The notes beneath the pieces are model-generated. The model saw nothing but the letters and a program-made list of their open reading frames with translations. It made no database searches and was not told the DNA's origin. Made by a program: the position numbers and the translations under genes. From NCBI GenBank assembly GCA_031119515.1, contig JAVHXR010000101.1:1-6203 (forward strand): 6,203 bases of DNA. Direction: 5' to 3'. This document shows, in pieces, positions 5,127 to 6,203 of the stretch. This stretch comes from Propionicimonas sp. (lineage in GTDB: Bacteria > Actinomycetota > Actinomycetes > Propionibacteriales > Propionibacteriaceae). How positions within the stretch are numbered: the first letter of the stretch is position 1; the number at the start of each line of letters is the position of its first letter.

Positions 5127-5801
5127 ATGGAGTTGAACCGCGCCGAACTCGCCCGCTACGTCGACCACACCCTGCTCTCCCCCACGGCGACCGCAGCGGA
5201 CGTGGCCGCGTTGCTCGCCGAGGCCGCAGAACTCGGCACCTACTCGATCTGCGTCTCCCCCTCGATGCTGCCGGTCGCCGGCGGGGACCCGCGGGTGAAG
5301 GTGGCCACCGTGTGCGGCTTCCCGTCCGGCAAGCACACACCGGCCACGAAGGCAGCCGAGGCGGCCGAGTCGGTGGCACGCGGCGCCGACGAGGTGGACA
5401 TGGTGATCGACCTGGGACTGGCCAAGGCGGGCGACGCCGACGGGCTGACCGCCGAGATCGCTGCGGTGCGGGCGAGCGTCCCGGCACCGCGGGTGCTCAA
5501 GGTGATCATCGAGTCGGCTGCCCTCACCGACGCGGAGATCGTCCTCGCCTGCCGGTGCGCGGAGGCGGCCGGCGCCGACTTCGTGAAGACCTCCACCGGC
5601 TTCCATCCCTCCGGCGGCGCGTCCGTGCACGCCCTCGAACGGATGGCCGCCACGGTGGGCGGGCGCCTGGGGGTGAAGGCCTCCGGCGGGATCAGGGACC
5701 ATGCCACCGCGATCGCGATGATCGAGGCCGGAGCGACCAGGCTGGGGCTCTCCGGCACCCGCGCGGTGCTCGACGGGGCCACCGCCGCCGGCGACTACTG
5801 A
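5127..5801 (+). CDS. deoC: Deoxyribose-phosphate aldolase (class I)
   Basis: This cytoplasmic enzyme reversibly splits 2-deoxy-D-ribose 5-phosphate into acetaldehyde and glyceraldehyde 3-phosphate, the last step of deoxynucleoside salvage. The protein has 224 residues, typical for the short bacterial form. It is a TIM barrel that starts YVDHTLLSPTAT (11-22). CVSPSML (42-48) and VCGFPSGKH (62-70) are family signatures. EVDMVIDLG (89-97) supplies the catalytic Asp91. LKVIIE (124-129) has Lys125. DFVKTSTGF (151-159) carries the Schiff-base lysine, Lys154, and VKASGGIR (183-190) the second active-site lysine, Lys184. All expected catalytic residues are present. The ATG at 5127 is the first possible start because of an in-frame TAG at 5115. 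No other nucleoside-catabolism gene is beside it, so it looks like a single-gene unit with its own promoter. It converges with the gene to its right. Confidence 0.97.
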   Translation: MELNRAELARYVDHTLLSPTATAADVAALLAEAAELGTYSICVSPSMLPVAGGDPRVKVATVCGFPSGKHTPATKAAEAAESVARGADEVDMVIDLGLAKAGDADGLTAEIAAVRASVPAPRVLKVIIESAALTDAEIVLACRCAEAAGADFVKTSTGFHPSGGASVHALERMAATVGGRLGVKASGGIRDHATAIAMIEAGATRLGLSGTRAVLDGATAAGDY

Positions 5802-5827
5802 GCCCAACCCAGACGTCGCCGGCGACG
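5786..5827. terminator. Inverted repeat between deoC and the convergent gene, candidate bidirectional terminator
   Basis: CGCCGGCGAC (5786-5795, inside the end of deoC) pairs perfectly over 10 bp with GTCGCCGGCG (5815-5824), with a 19-base loop that holds the deoC stop codon. Alternatively 5814-5827 is itself a 14-base perfect palindrome (CGTCGCCGGCGACG) that can fold as a 5-bp stem. The whole gap between the two convergent genes is only 33 bases. No T-run is seen, so termination is inferred from position and symmetry. Confidence 0.4.
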
Positions 5828-5834
5828 GTCCGCC

Positions 5835-6203
5835 TCAGGGACTGGTTGACGGCTCCGGCGACGCCGCAGCGGCCTCGGCCGGTGGCGAACTCTCAGCCTC
5901 GGTCGGCGTCGGCTCCGGAGTGGGAGTCGGTGTCGGTGTCGGAGTCGGCGTCGGCGTCGGCGTCGGTGTCGGTGTCGGCGTCGCACTGGCTGTCGGCGTC
6001 GGCGTCGCACTGGCTGTCGGTGTCGCACTGGCGGGCGAGGAGGAAGCCGACTCGCTCGGCTCGGCCGACGACGGGGCCAGTTGCGTCGTGGTCGTCGACT
6101 GCACCTGCTGGGACGCCGGCGCCGACACCTGGTCCGGGCTTCCCCAGACCTCGAACTCGGCCAGGCCGATATTCAACGACGACGACCCAACACCCGACAC
6201 CGT
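5835..6203 (-). CDS. C-terminal end of a probable secreted carbohydrate-binding protein with Thr-Pro repeat tail (N-terminus beyond window)
   Basis: The frame is open to the right edge, giving 122 residues and a TGA at 5835-5837. A GTG at 6200 is unlikely to be the start because a domain strand runs across it. The first residues, TVSGVGSSSLNIGLAEFEVWG, look like the final strand of a discoidin/F5-8 type C galactose-binding-like domain (compare the IAEIEVYG ending common in that fold). This would bind polysaccharide and is often attached to a glycoside hydrolase. Next comes a Ser/Thr/Gln-rich linker, then Ala-Ser-Ala-Thr-Pro units and 11 uninterrupted Thr-Pro pairs. The end is EPTPTE and an acidic Ser/Pro/Ala tail. 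Such Thr-Pro stretches are typical of extracellular linkers in actinobacteria and may be O-mannosylated. No LPXTG motif or C-terminal membrane helix is present, so the end is free unless a further anchor lies in the missing part. Catalytic identity cannot be told. Confidence 0.72.
   Translation of the reverse strand, partial: TVSGVGSSSLNIGLAEFEVWGSPDQVSAPASQQVQSTTTTQLAPSSAEPSESASSSPASATPTASATPTPTASATPTPTPTPTPTPTPTPTPTPTPEPTPTEAESSPPAEAAAASPEPSTSP
5898..6030. repeat. Hexanucleotide-repeat tract (GTCGGN) coding for the Thr-Pro tail
   Basis: On the plus strand the tract is a run of GTCGGY-type 6-base units, densest at 5916-5981 where 11 units follow one another. To the right, three copies of TCGCACTGGC begin at 5981, 6005 and 6023, spaced 24 and 18 bases apart, and encode the Ala-Ser-Ala units. 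Thr third-codon bases vary among units (ACA, ACG, ACT), so the array is not freshly expanded. Units are multiples of three, so gain or loss keeps the reading frame. Confidence 0.85.

Noticed and set aside
5795..6028. Arg/His-rich minus-strand frame across the hexanucleotide tract
   Set aside because: A 6-base repeat keeps several frames open at once. Only the Thr-Pro frame continues into a recognisable domain strand on its right.
5901..6030. Possible CRISPR array or origin iterons from the repeated GTCGG units
   Set aside because: Units are 6 bases with no spacers, and they lie inside a coding frame that reads as a Thr-Pro linker.

Overview
The window is GC-rich throughout, and its codons mostly end in G or C. 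The gene families fit a high-GC actinobacterium: a HAMP-type sensor kinase, a hydrolase-LuxR fusion, a GlxA-like AraC regulator, and a secreted protein with a Thr-Pro tail. Genus cannot be told from this sequence alone. No RNA gene, insertion sequence, CRISPR array, phage gene or origin was seen.

Layout, left to right. (1) The 3' two-thirds or so of a membrane sensor histidine kinase (+) enters from the left edge and ends at 1261. (2) A 208-base convergent gap follows, with two strong inverted-repeat structures. (3) A leftward group comes next. In transcription order it is a small single-pass membrane protein (3825-3550), an alpha/beta-hydrolase fused to a LuxR-type DNA-binding domain (3509-2415), and a class I SAM-dependent methyltransferase (2303-1470). 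(4) Across a 181-base divergent intergenic region lies a GlxA/FtrA-type regulator (+, 4007-4981), made of a DJ-1/PfpI-like domain plus an AraC domain. (5) deoC, deoxyribose-phosphate aldolase (+, 5127-5801), follows. (6) Converging on deoC is the C-terminal end of a probable secreted, carbohydrate-binding protein (-), with the last strand of a discoidin-like domain and a Thr-Pro repeat tail. It runs off the right edge.

The window is rich in regulators, with three different sensory or regulatory architectures in 6 kb. The most plausible functional unit is the leftward trio, with the divergent GlxA-like regulator as a candidate controller. That link is inferred from gene arrangement only.

Two observations stand out. 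First, the hydrolase-LuxR fusion keeps the expected acid and histidine but has alanine where the nucleophilic serine should be. It may therefore be a ligand-sensing pseudo-hydrolase rather than an enzyme. Second, three genes (the hydrolase-LuxR fusion, the GlxA-like regulator and deoC) share one start geometry: a TANNNT hexamer, exactly six bases, then the start codon. An in-frame stop lies shortly upstream of each. This is what leaderless transcripts would look like. No wholly new system is evident.
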